From: Leucocoprinus leucothites
Taxonomy: Eukaryota > Basidiomycota > Agaricomycetes > Agaricales > Agaricaceae
NCBI GenBank assembly: GCA_013368445.1
Contig: JAACJO010000005.1
Location: forward strand, 806,001-870,000
Reading direction: 5' to 3'
Length of the DNA: 64,000 nucleotides
Made by a program: the position numbers and the translations under genes. Below, piece after piece: positions 45,324 through 57,287 of this stretch (the first letter of the stretch is position 1; each line of letters begins with the position of its first letter). The notes under the pieces are model-generated. The model ran no database searches, was not told the origin of the DNA, and worked only from the letters and a program-made list of their open reading frames with translations.

Positions 45324-48300
45324 ATGCAGCATATATCAGCTCAAGGATGGACGCTGAGCAGCCTCCTTCAGCGGGGGAAGCGCTTTCAACCTGTTCCTCG
45401 TTCCTCTTTTAGAAGCGAAGACCTCGAGAGTCAGATAAAACGCCATGAAGAATCCGGAACTCCTTTCGTAGTCGAAGGGTGGAATAAACATCCTAGTTGG
45501 CCGGATAGGGCCTTTACCGTTGACTTTTGCCTCGAGTACTTCCAGGGCAAGAAAGAAAGTATGTCAATCCGAACATATGATCCTCTATTTCCGTAATTTG
45601 ATGTTATCTCGCAGAAATCAACGTGCGGAATGTGCATACTCGTCAAGATAAAACCATGGCCTTCGCTGAGTTTGTTGATATATCACGCTCTATACCAACG
45701 TTTGCAGAGCCTGAAGGTGTGACCTAAGGTTTCAATTTCTTCTTGTGCAGATAGTTATTTAGCCCCAGAAACCGAGCGGTGGTACGGAAAAGATGTTGAC
45801 TGTCCCGTAGAATGGGAAGAATGGCTCATTAAAGAAGGGGTTCTTCCTGAAAAGTATTTGCCTGAAGGGAACGACGACCTGTTCGCCCTTCGGCCAAAAA
45901 AGGTATTTGCTGAGTCCTTCCTCCGTCGAGGTTGCTTTCAACTCATCAATTCAAGAATGGACGCCCAGACGTTGAAACTCTGATGTGCTACTTTGGCGTT
46001 GCCGATACTTACACTCCATGTCACAAAGATCTTTGCGCCTCGTCTGGCCAGAACCTAATGTGCTACACTGAGAAGGGTGGATCTTCCTTCTGGTTCATGA
46101 CCAGGAGTGAAGACTGTGCAAAGGTTGCGAGATATTTCCAGTCTTTGAAGCATGAATTGGACCACGAAACCTACGTCATATCCGTATCTGACTTGGCAAA
46201 AGCCCCCTTTGACGTATACATCACCGAACAAAAACTTGGGGATCTTGTTCTAGTTCCTCCTCGGAGTTGTCACCAGGTGCTCAATTCTGGTGGAATGACC
46301 ATGAAGATGTCGTGGTCGCGAATGACCTTGGCTGGACTGACTGCTGCGCTGCATCACGAGTTGCCTTTGTATCGAAGGTGAAATATCGTATACCCCTTAT
46401 CAGTCTGCGAAACTTACATGTCTCAGGGTTTGTCGACCAGAAATCTATCAAATCAAGAGCACGATTCACTTCACCCTTCGCCACTATACTCAGAAGCTAA
46501 TAGATCTGGCTTCCCAGCCTTTTGACACTATCCAGAAGAGCATCGTGTCACGGCAATTAACTTCCGTTCTTCGCCTCTATGATTACATTCTCAAGGAAGA
46601 GTACTCCTCTAAAGGGACCTCTCTCTCAGGAAGCCGGGAGGAGTCTGAAGTCAGCAACCCGAACCTTAGGCTAGCTGATGAGATGCAGACTTGCGACTTT
46701 TGCGGAGCGGATATATTCCAAAGTTATTTCCAATGTCTCGGCGAATCGACCTCTAAACCTGGCGAAGAAGGCTTCATTGTCTGCCCTGGGTGTTATGTTG
46801 AGGGACGAACATGTGCTTGTCGAGAGATGAGGGAAAGAGAGCGCCAGAGCTTCGAGGTCCTTTTTAATGCCCGCTGGAGTGCAATCCAAGCCCTGACAGA
46901 TGCTGAGCAATCGATAAAGACTTTCAAGGGCACGGCATCTCTACGAGAACAGAGACGGTACGCGGCACAATCGCTCTTCACGCCGTCGTATCTAATGTGT
47001 TCGGACCAGATATTTTGCCAAGCCATCCGAATACAGTGTATTTCACGCAGCCATGCTGTTGCACAGTATAAGGGTGAATGAGGTATGCACACACTACCAA
47101 CTTCGCGTCATGATATGTGATTGAGAGTTTACCAGCGCCAACCTTCTAAACAATGTCGGAGGAAGGGTGAATCTCACGCTGTGCCTTCATCTTGGACGTT
47201 GAACTGCAAGAAATGCCATTCGGCTAAGTGCTACCCACATCTCCTTGAAGGGTCTACGATGCATTCAATGCGGGCGCTTCTACTCCAAGAACAGGATCCA
47301 AGCACAGTCAAATATCACGAGGAACATCTAGCAGGCTTTCCTGATTACTTGGAAAGAAAGAAAGAGCTCCTTGCTTCCCAAGCAGAAGGGTCTCCATGTC
47401 CCAGCTTCTCCCTTCTCATGACTTATAACGCTCTCACGTTCCAGGTATGCCAGCCTGTCAACCATCGGCACGCAAACCTCGGCTGGTATGATCACCTACC
47501 AGAAAAAAGTCGCCAAATACAGAACAAAGCCCCTAAAAAAGAGGCAGTTGTTCCGATGGACTTGGATTCATCGATGTCACAAGCGCCCGCACCTCACTCT
47601 CCAGGAAGTGAATCACAACGAAGCGTGAAGAATCACGCATACGTCGAGCTCAAGCAACCTGAACGTCGGCGGCGTGCATCAGGTGCGAAGTTGCATCTAA
47701 GCTCGCCGTTATCATCTGCCAGTGAAGATCATTCTGATCACGATGAGCTCGAATCGGTATGTAAACAATATCTTTTTGCGGTTGACTGCGTCTCATATAA
47801 CACCATTAGGACGACGATTACTCTAATAACCACAAACGCAAAAACCCTAAACGTAAATATGGTATGGATGGAAGGATCTCCTCATTGCCTGAATTCTATC
47901 CTCATTCCTTGTCACAGATACCACAGATACTGAGACCGCTGGTCCATCAAGTACGAAGCGTAAACTCGGTACAGTGCCCATTCTTGGTGACTAAAAAATT
48001 TCCTCATTGGTTTCTTACAAAAACTCAGCATCAGGACCTGGCTCTACTCCCCGAGGAGTTAAAAAGCCCGTGATTGCCAAAACTGCGAGCACCCAGCGGT
48101 CGCACAAAAGGCAGCACGAATTGCATTCAAATAACGACACCATCGGCAACGTCTATGCACCCGTGTTTCCAGTGGGACCGCCCACCAAAAAGAGACGCCA
48201 GGAAAGGGAACAGAGAGAGGGAAAGGGCGCATCTGATGGCACCAGCACCAGCTCTGTTCCCAAACCAAAGGAGAGTGAATCACAGACTTTTGCGGACTCT

Positions 48301-49187
48301 TTAGGCGCTGCGATCAATCAAGTGAGAGATGGTGCGACTAAGGTCCGGCCAAGTGGTAGCTCGTCTTCTGTTCAGGACTCCCGGCGCAAGAACGAGTCCG
48401 TAAAGCCAGCCCGCCCTGTCGGCGTGTCCGCTCCCCCGCCACCAGGCATTACAAGTTCAATCAGTTACAGCAGCCAAACTAAGCAGCAGCAAAATACTCA
48501 AGCTCCTATCTTGGTTAACGTGACGGATCTACAAGATATGGTTGTGAAGACGGCAGATCGTGTAGTCCGTCAAATGGTCGGAGATGTACCGAACTTGCTA
48601 CTGGCTGCTCATGCCGCAGTGTCAATGATGACTGGTTACGCAGCTAGTGGTCAGTTTATGAACAACAACACGCAATTACAATTCCCTTCCGTATGTTCAA
48701 ACTCTTTCTATGGTACCGTGTGGAAAATTTACAGTCTTTGTCGTTAGATGAACCAATTTGCTGAAGCGGCTATGCTTGGAAACGCCAACATGATGAATAC
48801 CGCTAGCAGCAGCAACCAGGGTATGCTCACAATTGCGTGGCGTTATGATACTACCCAAGCTGACGCATTCGGTTATACCTGCTCTAAATAGGGACGTTAC
48901 CAGGCCACCAACCCCGCCCACCGATGATAACGAAAACGCCGAGCGCTGGCCCTGCAGTCGTTCAGGACACCAGGCATCAGCAGGTTTCGAAAGAGAAAAG
49001 CGAAACACGTTCTTCCGGGGGTCACCGGACTCAATCTGAGGCTCAGCCATCTTCGTCCACCCATCCTGACGGCAGTGGCCAAATGCCCCGCGCACAGCCG
49101 ATTCATAAAACACCGTCAGGAGAACGTCCCCGTCCCCGCCGCCGAATTCTTTATGACGACGAATACGATGACGATGATGAGGTTTAG
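45324..49187 (+). CDS. JmjC-domain protein with cysteine-rich zinc-binding region
   Basis: The JmjC Fe(II)/2-oxoglutarate fold is in exons reading DVETLMCYFGVADTYTPCHK, DLCASSGQNLMCYTEKGG, FWFMTRSEDCAKVARYFQ, and GDLVLVPPRSCHQVLNSGGM. HKD (about 46,021) and the distal His in PRSCHQVLN supply the metal triad, so the enzyme is probably active. Before it is a cupin-like lead-in (HEESGTPFVVEGWNKHPSWP). After it are Cys-rich segments: QTCDFCGADIFQSYFQC, CPGCYVEGRTCACREM, and CKKCHSAKCYPH. A long basic, low-complexity region follows and the end is acidic (DDEYDDDDEV). Probably a nuclear chromatin protein. The start is uncertain: the open frame extends upstream to about 45,200, and another frame from 45,139 also looks coding. 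Confidence 0.75.
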
Positions 49188-49841
49188 TGTTTAGCGAGAC
49201 AGCTTACCCCCCTCGAAAAGGCGACTCCACCCATCCATGATCGCGTGCATTTAATATTTTCTTTTATTTCGTCCAGCTTGCATCTAAACTTTGGTCCCTG
49301 TTATTCTTATTACATACACACTACACTACGATCAGAAAATGTCGTTCATTTCGTAGAGCACATGTTTGTAATTGATGAGATCGATATATATATATATACC
49401 CTTGCACTTCGCTTAACGTCATAACAGTCTTGTTCATTTCCATATTACTTTCTTTTTCCAAATGTACGATACGAGCACCCGCGTATAAATGTTATAATTT
49501 GTAGCTTAAAAAAAGGGTCACGTAAATCTTGTGCGGGAGGAGAGGATGGGTCGTTCAATAAAGGAGAAATATGTGTGAGAGGGTGGAGAGATCGGTGCTA
49601 CGTAGTGAGATTAGGCGAGTTCGATAAAGGGTATATATAAATGGGCATAAGGAGCGTTTACGATGACGAGAGCCGGAGACCATGTCGTGAAGTGAAAGGC
49701 AAGCTGAAAAAAAACGCTTTGAATACACAGTTAAACCAAAGTTGAAATGATGAAAAGTGGATCGGTAAGAAAAGGAAGAAAAAAAATCGTGAAAAAAAAA
49801 GAAACCCAAGCAGAGGGAAACAAACAATGAAATACAGACGT
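49188..49841. other. Intergenic, 3' flanks of two convergent genes, with (TA)n
   Basis: About 650 bp of AT-rich untranslated sequence. A short dinucleotide run (AT)n lies at 49,384-49,398. No gene is seen. Confidence 0.6.
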
Positions 49842-51833
49842 CTAACATCGGCAAGTGAGGATCCTAAGCAGAGTGTTTTTCCGAGGGGGTTCGTCCAGAT
49901 CTTGTCCATGGTGATCACCACCATGGGATACACCTGTTTGACCAGCCTGAGCACGGACTTGGCTAACAGCGGGTGGCACTGCGCCAACGCTGGGTAACAT
50001 GGGTGACGCACGAGGATACTGCTGGGCATTAAAACTCGCGTTTGCAACATCATAACCCTCGTATCCGCCATTGACAGCATTGGCGTACGGATGCGGGCCT
50101 CGTGTTGGCTGACTAACAGGAACGTTGACTTGTGCAGCACCTGACTGGGGCGTCTGATGGCCAGCAGCGCCTGGGACTAGTGCGGGAGGAATCTTCCGTG
50201 ACTTGGAACCATGACGGACGAGGGCGGGAGAAGGTGGGACGACAGGACCTTGTGAACGTCGACGGTCTTCACGTGTATCCCGCTTTCGGTCAGTGCCCGA
50301 TTGCATTTGATTGAGGATTGTATTCTGACCCTGCTGTAGATAGAGCGGAGTGAGTACCGGAAATTGGAGTGTATCAAAGCCACATGACACCTACGCCAGG
50401 AGTAGCTTCCCATCCTCGCCCGTCTAGAATGGAAGAGAACCGGTGAATTTGAAAGGCTTAACGATATGGTCGGCGCAGCATACCATTGAGGAGATTCCAA
50501 TCAAACACGCCATCATCTAGGTCTCCGTTGTTCTTCATAACCTTTGCAAACAATTCTCTCAAAAAGTCATAATCGGGCGTCTCTTCGAACCCCAGCTTGC
50601 GAACATAGTTCAAATAAATCCCGAATTCCTCTAAAAGAAGGATGCTCAGACCCTGTAGCAGAGAGCACCGGAAGCCAAGTACATACCAGGGAAACCTTCA
50701 CAAAGCTCCTTGATGGGTGTCATCTGCTTCTTCTCACCAATCTTCTCGTACTTTTGCTTGTTTGTGGCCGCCTTGAGGCCCTGCCAGGGAAGGCTTCCTC
50801 GAAGAAAGTACATGAAAACATGGCCTAGAGACTCCAGATCATCTCTCCGCGACTGTTCTAGAAAGACAACATGAGCGAGCGGAGCGACGACATGCAAAGA
50901 ACGCATTGCATTCACCTCGGCCAAGATGCGTGTTAATGCTCATATACCGTGCAGTACCGCTCAGACTCTTGCGCTCTCTGTAGGGAATGTGCTGCTTGGT
51001 CTTCGGGTCCCGGTATTGCTTGGCCATACCAAAGTCGACGACGTGTATCACTAGATAGGGTTTAGTGAGGAATTGTAATGTATGAAACGTCAAGGAATGA
51101 GACTAACCGTTCGCACCCTTGGTCCCGGGACGGCCTATCAGGAAATTATCGGGCTTAATGTCGCGGTAGATGAGGTTCTTCTCGTGAATGGTTTGTACGC
51201 GGGTGATCTGTGCGAGAGGATGAACAGAGTGAAAATAGCATCAGGGGCCGACTGACCATCTGACGAGCGGCCATACAAACAGTCTTGATCGAAAACTTGC
51301 GACCACACATATCAAACAGATCTTCCAGACTCGGCCCAAGGAGGTCAATCACGAGAATGTTGTGTAGCCCTTCCTGGCCAAAGTGATAAATCTGAGGAAT
51401 GCCAGCTAAATTTGGCAAGTGAGCCGAGATGGCCAGCCGGAGAGAGAAAGAGGGAGGGAAGTGCGGGAGACGTACTGCAGCCAGCAAGGATACGATACGA
51501 CCTGCATTCATCACGAAGCTGAGGCGCCTCGGCCTTGCGGGGTTCCTAGAGGACAAAGAGAAGAGAGAGGGAGACGGGATGAGTGGGTTGGACATGGAGA
51601 CGGAGGTGCTGCGGACAACGCACAAACTTGATAGCGACGGTCTGGGAGTTGAGGAGATTGGTTCCTGTAGCACGGCAGCACAATAGTGGAGTTCAACGGG
51701 GCCGTCGACGTAGCAAGACGAGCTGAGAGAACGAACCTTCAAAAATGACGCCGAAGGAACCCTCGCCGATTTTACGACCGACGCGATAGTGGATTCCGAC
51801 GAGGTTTGCGGTGGTGGATGCGTGCTGGCTCAT
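49842..51833 (-). CDS. Casein kinase I, Yck type with C-terminal CxC
   Basis: Plasma-membrane-type casein kinase I. Motifs in order: [106 protein letters not shown] and [20 protein letters not shown]. After the catalytic domain a Gln/Pro/Ala-rich tail ends in RILTCRC, so the last residues are Cys-Arg-Cys, which fits palmitoylation, as in yeast Yck1/Yck2 where two C-terminal cysteines anchor the kinase. Yck kinases act in glucose signalling and endocytosis. The start [13 protein letters not shown] lies directly before the glycine loop. About eight introns. Confidence 0.9.
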
Positions 51834-51983
51834 GAGGAGTTGTCGGGGATGAAGGAGAGGAAAGGCCAGCCAGGCCGGTGTGGAGAGAGAAGAGCAGGAG
51901 AGCTAACAAAACACGCCCACCTCAGCCCATCAACCAGCCCAAATATGTACACTGCACAAACAACTGCTATTCATCCTAATACA

Positions 51984-54357
51984 TCACATTACTCGAAGGT
52001 ACGCTACACTCGCAGACACACTCAACACTGCAAACAGCACCAGCTTCCTAACCCACGACTCCCGCCTCTCAGCCGCCCATGCCTCGGCACCCACTGCCCT
52101 GTATCGCTCCCACACTGGAGTGCGCGAGAGCCACCAGAATAGCGCAACAGGCCCTGGGAACGTCGCTACTATCTTTCCTAACTTTCTATCTGACCGGTAG
52201 TAACTCATGCAGTCGGTCCACACCGAGTTCTGTAGTCGACCCTGCAACCATTCATTGTACTTGTCCGTCGCCTCATCCGTAATCTCAAAATACTTGGCTT
52301 TTCCTTCCAGTACAGGCTTCATGAGCTGCAATGCCAATCCGATCTGTTCTCAAATCGCATGAGCGCCCATCCTCTCTGATGTATTGGCATGACAATATCT
52401 TTGCGCCACCACTCTTACCTGCGCTTCTTGGCTGAAAATGACAGAGGCATGTCCGGTGGCCACGTTGGGGCCTGGATGGGACTTTAGCGCCTAATGCAAT
52501 TCACAGACGACTCCCAACACCTACCGAGAAGCATGTAGAGGTTCGGGAAGCCAGGCATCGAAGAACCTAAATACGCAGTAGCTCCCCCCTGTTCATCGAA
52601 ATATTCGCGCACCGTCTGGCCTTTCCTCCCTTTGACATTGAGCGATCCTGTTTCCTGCGATACGCCACTCGCCCGGTTAGCCTCATTCGAAATCTCAGAA
52701 GAACGGAAGCAGTAAACAAACGTACGAGGGAATAGCCCGTTCCGAAGATGATAATATCCAAGGGAACTATTTCCCCTGTCTTGAGCTTGACTCCTTCTTC
52801 TACGACCTCTTCAATTCCGTCCCAGTTCAGTGATACATTAGGCCGATGGAGGGATTTGAGGTAATCGGGGTCAACGATGATCCTCTTGCATCCAGGAGCT
52901 ACACGGTTGCGTCATTTTCTCCATCATATTCCCAGACGTCGTGATCTTGAAAACTTACAATAGCTCGGAGTCAGTTTCTCTACATACTCTTTGGGAGCTG
53001 CATGCCTGATATAGCGGCTCATAGCCTTGATCATCGATGAGAAGCATGCCTCGAAACCTCGTCACCATGAAATAATCTTACCTTTTTCGCAGTACTGATA
53101 AAGAACTTGTTCTCTTTGCGGAAAATCAAGGCACTAAAATCGGACTATTTTCAGATGCAGAAAAGATTGTCGCTTTGAGATCAGCATGGTATGCACGAGG
53201 TGGAGAATTTTCGTTCATACCCTAGCCATGATTAAACTGCGGTACAGCCGCATGATGAACGGCGCATGTCGGAAGATCCATTTCAGAATTCCAGGATACT
53301 TGAAGTTGACCTAATATCGAGTGAGCCCCCGGAGCTAAAGAGAAGAAAAAAACATACTCTAGGTATAAACCATTGTGGCGTGCGGCAGAAATTGACAACC
53401 TTCACGGAAGGATCCGCCGAAATTTCCGGAATGAACTGCGCACTAATCCATTCTTTGTTCAGCACTAGATCATACCACAAAAAAGGGGACTCACGCAGAG
53501 CATCCATTCCCAATAACACCCACCCTCTTTCCCTTCAACTCAACATCATGTCTCCACTTGGCCGAATGCCACACCATACCCTTGAACCTCTCCAATGAAC
53601 CCTCCAACTCTTTTGGAAACAACGGCTCAAAGAATCCACCAATAGCCCAGATAACAATCTCCGCCCTTACAACACTCTCCTCTCCACCATTCTTCTCGTC
53701 CTTCACAGTCACTTTGTAATTCATCTCTTCCTTGTCCCATTCGGTGTATGTCACAGGTGTGGAAAGGCGAGTATGAGCTTTGAGATCATATTTCTTCCAT
53801 AAACCCTCCCAGTATGCCTGGAGATCGGGTTGTCCCACGTAGTACGACTTCCACTCGGGGTTCAGCTCTGTAGAAAGAGAGTACCAGTGTCCTGGAACGT
53901 CTGAACCGCAGCCCTATGAATATGAATACAATTTAGTTTTTCGACCGACAACAATGTCCCTTGGAGTCGGGACCAATATACAGGAAAGGATACGCACGGG
54001 GTAGGTATTGTCCTGCAGCCAAGGAAGGGAGAAAATGAGCAACTTATCTCTTGTGCAAAGAATCTATAACTCACCCTCCAAGTTCCACCAACCGCGCTCG
54101 CCTTCTCGAAAATCTACCATACCCAATCAATATCCACCCTCGCAAGCAAACTCCCAAATAAACTCACAGTAAAATTCTCATAACCAAGCTGTCGCTTAAG
54201 CTGGATAGCAGCAGAAATTCCAGCAAGCCTAAATTCGTAATTTCACGCCATTAGTCAACCCAAACTAAAAACCCAGCTAGCTGATAGCAACGTACCCTGC
54301 GCCCACAATGACGACGTGAGGGCTCTTGTTTGCATCTTTCGAGTCTCCACTAGCCAT
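51984..54357 (-). CDS. Flavin monooxygenase, Baeyer-Villiger type, with C-terminal hydrophobic end
   Basis: FAD- and NADPH-dependent monooxygenase that would oxidise a ketone to an ester or a related substrate. Both Rossmann motifs are seen: HVVIVGAGLAGISAA (FAD) and RVGVIGNGCSAAQ (NADPH). Between them is FKGMVWHSAKW, matching FxGxxxHxxxW, the Baeyer-Villiger fingerprint. Others are IFEKASAVGGTWR, NTYPGCGSDVPGHWYS and VPLDIIIFGTGYS. The last exon is long and ends with a hydrophobic segment (KLVLFAVLSVSASVAYL), possibly a membrane anchor. About ten introns. Substrate unknown; no biosynthetic genes lie beside it except an MFS transporter 3 kb away, separated by GID4. Confidence 0.87.
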
Positions 54358-55543
54358 GGCTAAGCTCTCCTAGGTATCTGTGTCCAGACGGAAGAGGGTA
54401 TTCGTTGATATATATGCAGTATCGAGAATCCGATGACGAGCGGAACTGCTGTCGGGTATCCTGTCAAGCAACATCATATCGCGTCAGCGGAAAGCCTACA
54501 GTTAAGCTATGCAATGTACAACCCAAAAGCACACTCACCGACGATCCAATTATAGCGAAACCGGGAAAGTGTCGCAGTCTACAGAACCAGTCACCTCAAC
54601 CGAGATATCAAAAGACGCGCTCGACAGGGGAGGCAGAAGGAAAAGGGGAAGGAACAAATCAACGAAAAACAAATGCTTGGGGGGTGAACAAGCTTATAAT
54701 TACATGAGACCGTGAAAGGGAGGGGGGACAAGTAGCATATGATTTTCATAACCGCCAATATATCCACACGGTCGTCAAACGTCGTAAAATCCCATGATCA
54801 AGGCAAAAAAAAAAACCCCCATCACCAATTCCCTCAAAAATAGCACTTCCGAACCCGCAACTCCAGACTTACCCCCAAAGATCAACAAAACGCTTCCACG
54901 CAGTGTCAATCTGATTCTGTACGCAGTCAATGGGATGGTCCCGAGACTCATACGCGATCAATCGAGAATTATTAGTGCTCGAAAGCTTATGATTAAATTG
55001 AACACCGGCCAGGATCGAGTAAGCATCATCATATCATCTGAGATTCACTACTGCATCATTTCATTGCATTCCATCGGCAGCAGCATTCTTATCTCTGAGA
55101 TGAGGTATCACTTGCAACACCATAATACAACTACAAACTACTTATCGAATTAGCCATTAAACTGCCTATTCCCTATCCTACCGGAACTACAAACAGAAAA
55201 GAACGACGGCAAAGCACGCTACCAAACCCACCAGCCCACACACACAGAGTAAGAAACTGCACAACACAAACCGAAGCCAGAAAAAAAGAAACGCCAAGGG
55301 AGTGGATCCATCGATGTGATGTGGTGTCGTCGCGTCAAGGATGCGGCGAATGCCCAAAACATAGGCATGATATTTGTATACGCACAGCGAAACCAAATGT
55401 GGGAAAGGGGCAGGGGAGGAAAGGAGCGTCTTTTGGGCAAAAAGCTAAAAACAGGAAACAAAACAGTACTCACGGTCGAGTACTGCAGAGCGAGAGCAAA
55501 TGAGATACACTCAAGTCCGAGGTCCGAGTTGATGAAAGAGATC
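54358..55543. other. Intergenic, about 1.2 kb
   Basis: Promoter side of the monooxygenase and 3' flank of GID4. There are open stretches in several frames (for example 54,794-55,153), but they are Lys/Asn/Ser-rich, have no recognisable domain and start in A-rich sequence. I call no gene. Confidence 0.5.
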
Positions 55544-57102
55544 TTATCGGAACTCGAAGCTTGAACTCGATGGTGCTAGTACATGTGTTAGAGACAACTG
55601 CTGATATCTGTGAACCCGGAGAACATGTGTCAGTCTCATGACAAGAGTTTGAATAGCAAAAACATACGGTTCCGAGTTCTGGTGGTAATAGAAGCCACTC
55701 ATCGTTGCCACAGGTGCAGTATATGGGGAAAGAGAAGGGGGTCTTTTGACTGCACTTGTTCTCCTCGCGCTTGACCCTCGCCGATTCCGGTTTTGCTTCC
55801 GGCCGCTACGGTGCTCTTCCTCCTCGGTAACATCATCTGCGCCAGTGGCGGAGGCTGTTGCTGCGGGATTGAAGTCAACGCAGACATAATAAAACCCTAG
55901 AAGCATTGATCAGCATGATAGATGGCGCAATAAAGAAAAGCCAAGGAGAGCTAGTGAAGCGAACAAGAAACTCCAAAGTGCACACAAACTGAACGGATAA
56001 TCCCGACAAAGATGAAGGGCGTCAACTGACCTGCGAAGCTGGCACCATTGATATCATGCACTCTGTGGTCTGGAACCAAAAACTTTTCCTTCCATCTCAT
56101 AAAGACAGCCCCTCGGTCCCTATCATCGATCGTCAACCGCGGTCGCTTAGCCTCATGTTTGATGTGACGGAATGCAGGGAAGCGAGACCAATGAACAAGA
56201 TCCTCGTTTTCACTAGCCCCCCAATTTTGCGTCAGGAAGCCATACCGACTTCCGATAATCTCAGCGTCAAAATATGTTGTCAGCTCCGGCCAGTCGTCTG
56301 TGAGCCCGCGAATGCATAGATATCCACACAGAAATGAAGTGGCAAAATCAACGTCCTGATCAGATGGAGAACACACGGTGTACACGAGCATGCAGGAGTG
56401 GCAGGGAGGAAAGTAGTACATATTGAGCGGTAGAACGGATACGAGAACAATTGAGAGATGACATACGACGATAGTCACGGTAACATCATAGCTATTTCTG
56501 CCGCTCTTCTGTGTACCTTCAAACTTTGCCCCGGGATAAAGACAGTGGTTTGCTCTTGTGCGAACACGTATGCGGGTGACATCGGCCAAGGGATCAGGAG
56601 TGGATATGGCGGCCTGAGCAATTGGGGGCTTCTCCTGCGGCTCACGGGAGTGGGGCTGACGCAGGCTGGTTACGGCAGGCGGGTTGAAGTGGGTTGAGGC
56701 AAGCGATGCTGGGGACTCGTCGATACGATAGACTGGAGCGGTATACGGATTGGAAAGGTCAGCTGGAGGCTCGATCCTGGGGGAAGAGATTGCAAGAGTG
56801 GTGACGGAAGGTGGAGGAATGGGGGACGCAAGGGGAGAATCGAGAGGATTGACAAACGTGGGTCTTGCACTGCGCTGATTTTGGGAAGGCTGAAGAGAGA
56901 TATCCTGGTCTATGGGGCGTCGCTGGGGATGTTGGGACTGGGCAACTCGGAGGAGGACCTGCTCGCGGCAGTTGGGGCATGTCGCAGGTGCATCGAGTTC
57001 TGGGACGAAGACAAGTGCATAGCAGGAGGGACAGGACTTGGGCTGAGAGGATTGTTGATGGGCTGGGGTAGCATCCACGGGCAGTTGGAAGTTGTGAGGC
57101 AT
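55544..57102 (-). CDS. GID4: GID E3 ligase substrate receptor Gid4 (Vid24)
   Basis: Receptor of the GID/CTLH ubiquitin ligase that binds N-terminal proline degrons, for example on gluconeogenic enzymes after glucose is restored. The N-terminus has two CxxC pairs (CPSCYALVFVPELDAPATCP, NCREQVL). The beta-barrel reads CLYPGAKFEGTQKSGRNSYD, VDFATSFLCGYLCIRGLTDD, TYFDAEIIGSRYGFLTQNWG, HWSRFPAFRHIKHEAKRP, DRGAVFMRWKEKFLVPDHRV, INGASFAGFYYVCVDFNP and finally MSGFYYHQNSEPYQQLSLTH. An acidic/basic low-complexity insertion of about 55 residues splits the last two strands. Three introns. Confidence 0.9.
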
Positions 57103-57287
57103 GGCAAGGCGGTGTAGAGCTTGTCCAGTCTAGTCTCTGTCACTCATACCTTCCCCACCAACCACGTGCTGCTCTAATTATATCACACGAGTCCATACTT
57201 GCACCTTGCAGTCTATTCTTTCATTGCAATCTATGTACCCACAAAAGCTATGCATAATCTCATCATCATCGTTACTGGCGTCATCCA

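Noticed and set aside
49384..49398. (AT)n run as a regulatory or structural element
   Set aside because: Ordinary short simple repeat in a 3' flank.
54794..55153. Open frame of 119 codons between GID4 and the monooxygenase
   Set aside because: Starts in an A-rich tract, has low-complexity composition and no recognisable domain; more likely flanking sequence.
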